Shown in pieces: positions 63,413 through 64,000 of a stretch of DNA of 64,000 bases; the first letter of the stretch is position 1, and each line of letters starts with the position of its first letter. The notes beneath the pieces were generated by a model. That model saw nothing but the letters and a program-made list of their open reading frames with translations, did not search any database and was not told where the DNA came from. Location: the NCBI RefSeq assembly GCF_001483135.1, contig NZ_LNAL01000002.1:11-64010 (forward strand), written 5' to 3'. The position numbers were made by a program, and so were the translations under genes. Source of the stretch: Solirubrum puertoriconensis. GTDB lineage: Bacteria; Bacteroidota; Bacteroidia; Cytophagales; Hymenobacteraceae.

Positions 63413-64000
63413 CTACTGGGTTGGCTGGGTGGTGGCTTGCGGCTCCCGTTCTTCGCGGTCATTCAGGCCGATGCGCGTCCAGGCCGGTAAGTCGGCCATG
63501 CCCACGTACCCGATTTCTTCCTGCGCCAACGGGTGGGAGTAGTACAGGCTAATGGTTTCGGCCAGCAGCTCCTCAAAAAACAACGGCCCGTTCAGCTCTT
63601 GCCAAATGGCACCGCTGGCCGTGCCCGCTTGCACGGCTTGCAACACGGCATCTTGCTCGGCGGGTGTTAGCTGGAGAAAGTCGCGGCCGTACTGTGCCTG
63701 GGCCGTTTGGCGCAGGCCACCTAGGGCGAGGCGGTACGCTTCGCGGTCGGGCGGCAAGGCATCGTAGCGCCAGCCGTCGGCGTGACCTAGGGCCAGGCGC
63801 TCATCCACGCACCGCGCTACATCAATCACATTGGCCGGGGCGTTAGGCTGGTGTAGCAACCGGGCGCATACGGCCTCGAGTAGGGCGTAGGCTTCAGGCT
63901 CGAAAAATTGCGTCTGGTAGGGCTCGGTACCGGCAGCTAAGCGGCGCTGCAACGCCTCGCGGGTAGCGTCGCTCACGTGCTCGGTATCGAGTAAGGCCCG
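63413..64000 (-). CDS. Gluconate 2-dehydrogenase subunit 3-like protein (partial at right edge)
   Basis: At least 195 residues; the frame is open to the window edge. GTG at 63974 is a possible start, but ALLDTEHVSDATREALQRRLAAG continues upstream as in the family, so the gene is likely cut. Features: FFEPEAYALLEAVCARLLHQ, NVIDVARCVDERLA, TPAEQDAVLQAVQAG, ETISLYYSHPLAQEEIGYVGMADLPAWTRIGLN. The family is the small subunit of membrane GMC dehydrogenases, usually carrying a Tat signal at its start. Ends 2 bp before the GMC gene, so co-transcribed. Confidence 0.88.
   Translation of the reverse strand, partial: RALLDTEHVSDATREALQRRLAAGTEPYQTQFFEPEAYALLEAVCARLLHQPNAPANVIDVARCVDERLALGHADGWRYDALPPDREAYRLALGGLRQTAQAQYGRDFLQLTPAEQDAVLQAVQAGTASGAIWQELNGPLFFEELLAETISLYYSHPLAQEEIGYVGMADLPAWTRIGLNDREEREPQATTQPTQ

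Overview
The window looks like a chromosomal segment of a high-GC Bacteroidota of the Cytophagales, most like Hymenobacter. The reasons are: an N-acetyl/N-succinylornithine carbamoyltransferase (argF') just downstream of carB; a type IX secretion C-terminal sorting domain; a bacterial lycopene cyclase; Bacteroidota-type promoters (TTG about 17 nt before TAnnTTTG) with few clear Shine-Dalgarno sites; EttA, DUF349, DUF2795 and paired M16 peptidases in typical Bacteroidota form; and many dispersed palindromic repeats. I see no rRNA, tRNA, CRISPR array, prophage or classical IS transposase.

Layout. 1-4.1 kb: arginine/pyrimidine genes carB and argF', separated by a repeat-flanked GIY-YIG nuclease cassette. 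4.1-14.7 kb: a lipoprotein, a PIG-V-like glycosyltransferase, homogentisate dioxygenase, a HELAH membrane protein, an S41 protease, a T9SS-exported protein, ruvX-def, an S1/P1-like protein and a DUF486 protein. 14.9-26 kb: patatin-barrel protein, secreted proteins, M61 peptidase, APC permease, SsuD-like flavin monooxygenase, trehalase, and the first of three STAS-like paralogues. 26.2-31.5 kb: pta and ackA, separated by a DUF808 membrane protein and an AT-rich lipoprotein insert. 31.5-40 kb: M48 peptidase, two small secreted CarboxypepD-like proteins, a second STAS-like protein, a LuxR regulator, ettA, DUF349 and DUF2795 proteins. 40-49.7 kb: ABC ATPase, lycopene cyclase, LOG-family protein, MacB-like permease, queA, ispD, enoyl-CoA hydratase, a membrane-anchored small protein, twin 69-residue secreted polybasic peptides and a YedK/HMCES protein. 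49.9-57 kb: third STAS-like protein, aquaporin, divergent oxyR-katA, and an AraC-led operon with a Cys-nucleophile hydrolase and two SnoaL-like proteins. 57-64 kb: an M16 peptidase pair with a large inverted repeat between its genes, a GH1-like glycosidase, a GMC oxidoreductase and its gluconate-dehydrogenase-subunit-3-like partner (running off the right edge).

How the genes fit together: carB and argF' supply and use carbamoyl phosphate for arginine; pta and ackA interconvert acetyl-CoA and acetate; OxyR and catalase form a peroxide response unit; the two M16 proteins probably form one protease from an active and an inactive half; the GMC/subunit-3/GH1 group probably oxidises and cleaves a sugar or glycoside in the envelope.

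The most unusual signals are: (1) the palindrome CCTAGG occurs about 90 times by eye, roughly four times the number expected from composition, in genes, gaps, terminators and stop codons; (2) a candidate mobile cassette of a GIY-YIG nuclease between inverted repeats, splitting the arginine cluster; (3) a tandem pair of 69-residue secreted peptides with a conserved GGG and a 24-25-residue tail that is about 60% Lys/Arg; (4) a Gln at the residue that sets acetyl versus succinyl specificity in the ornithine carbamoyltransferase.
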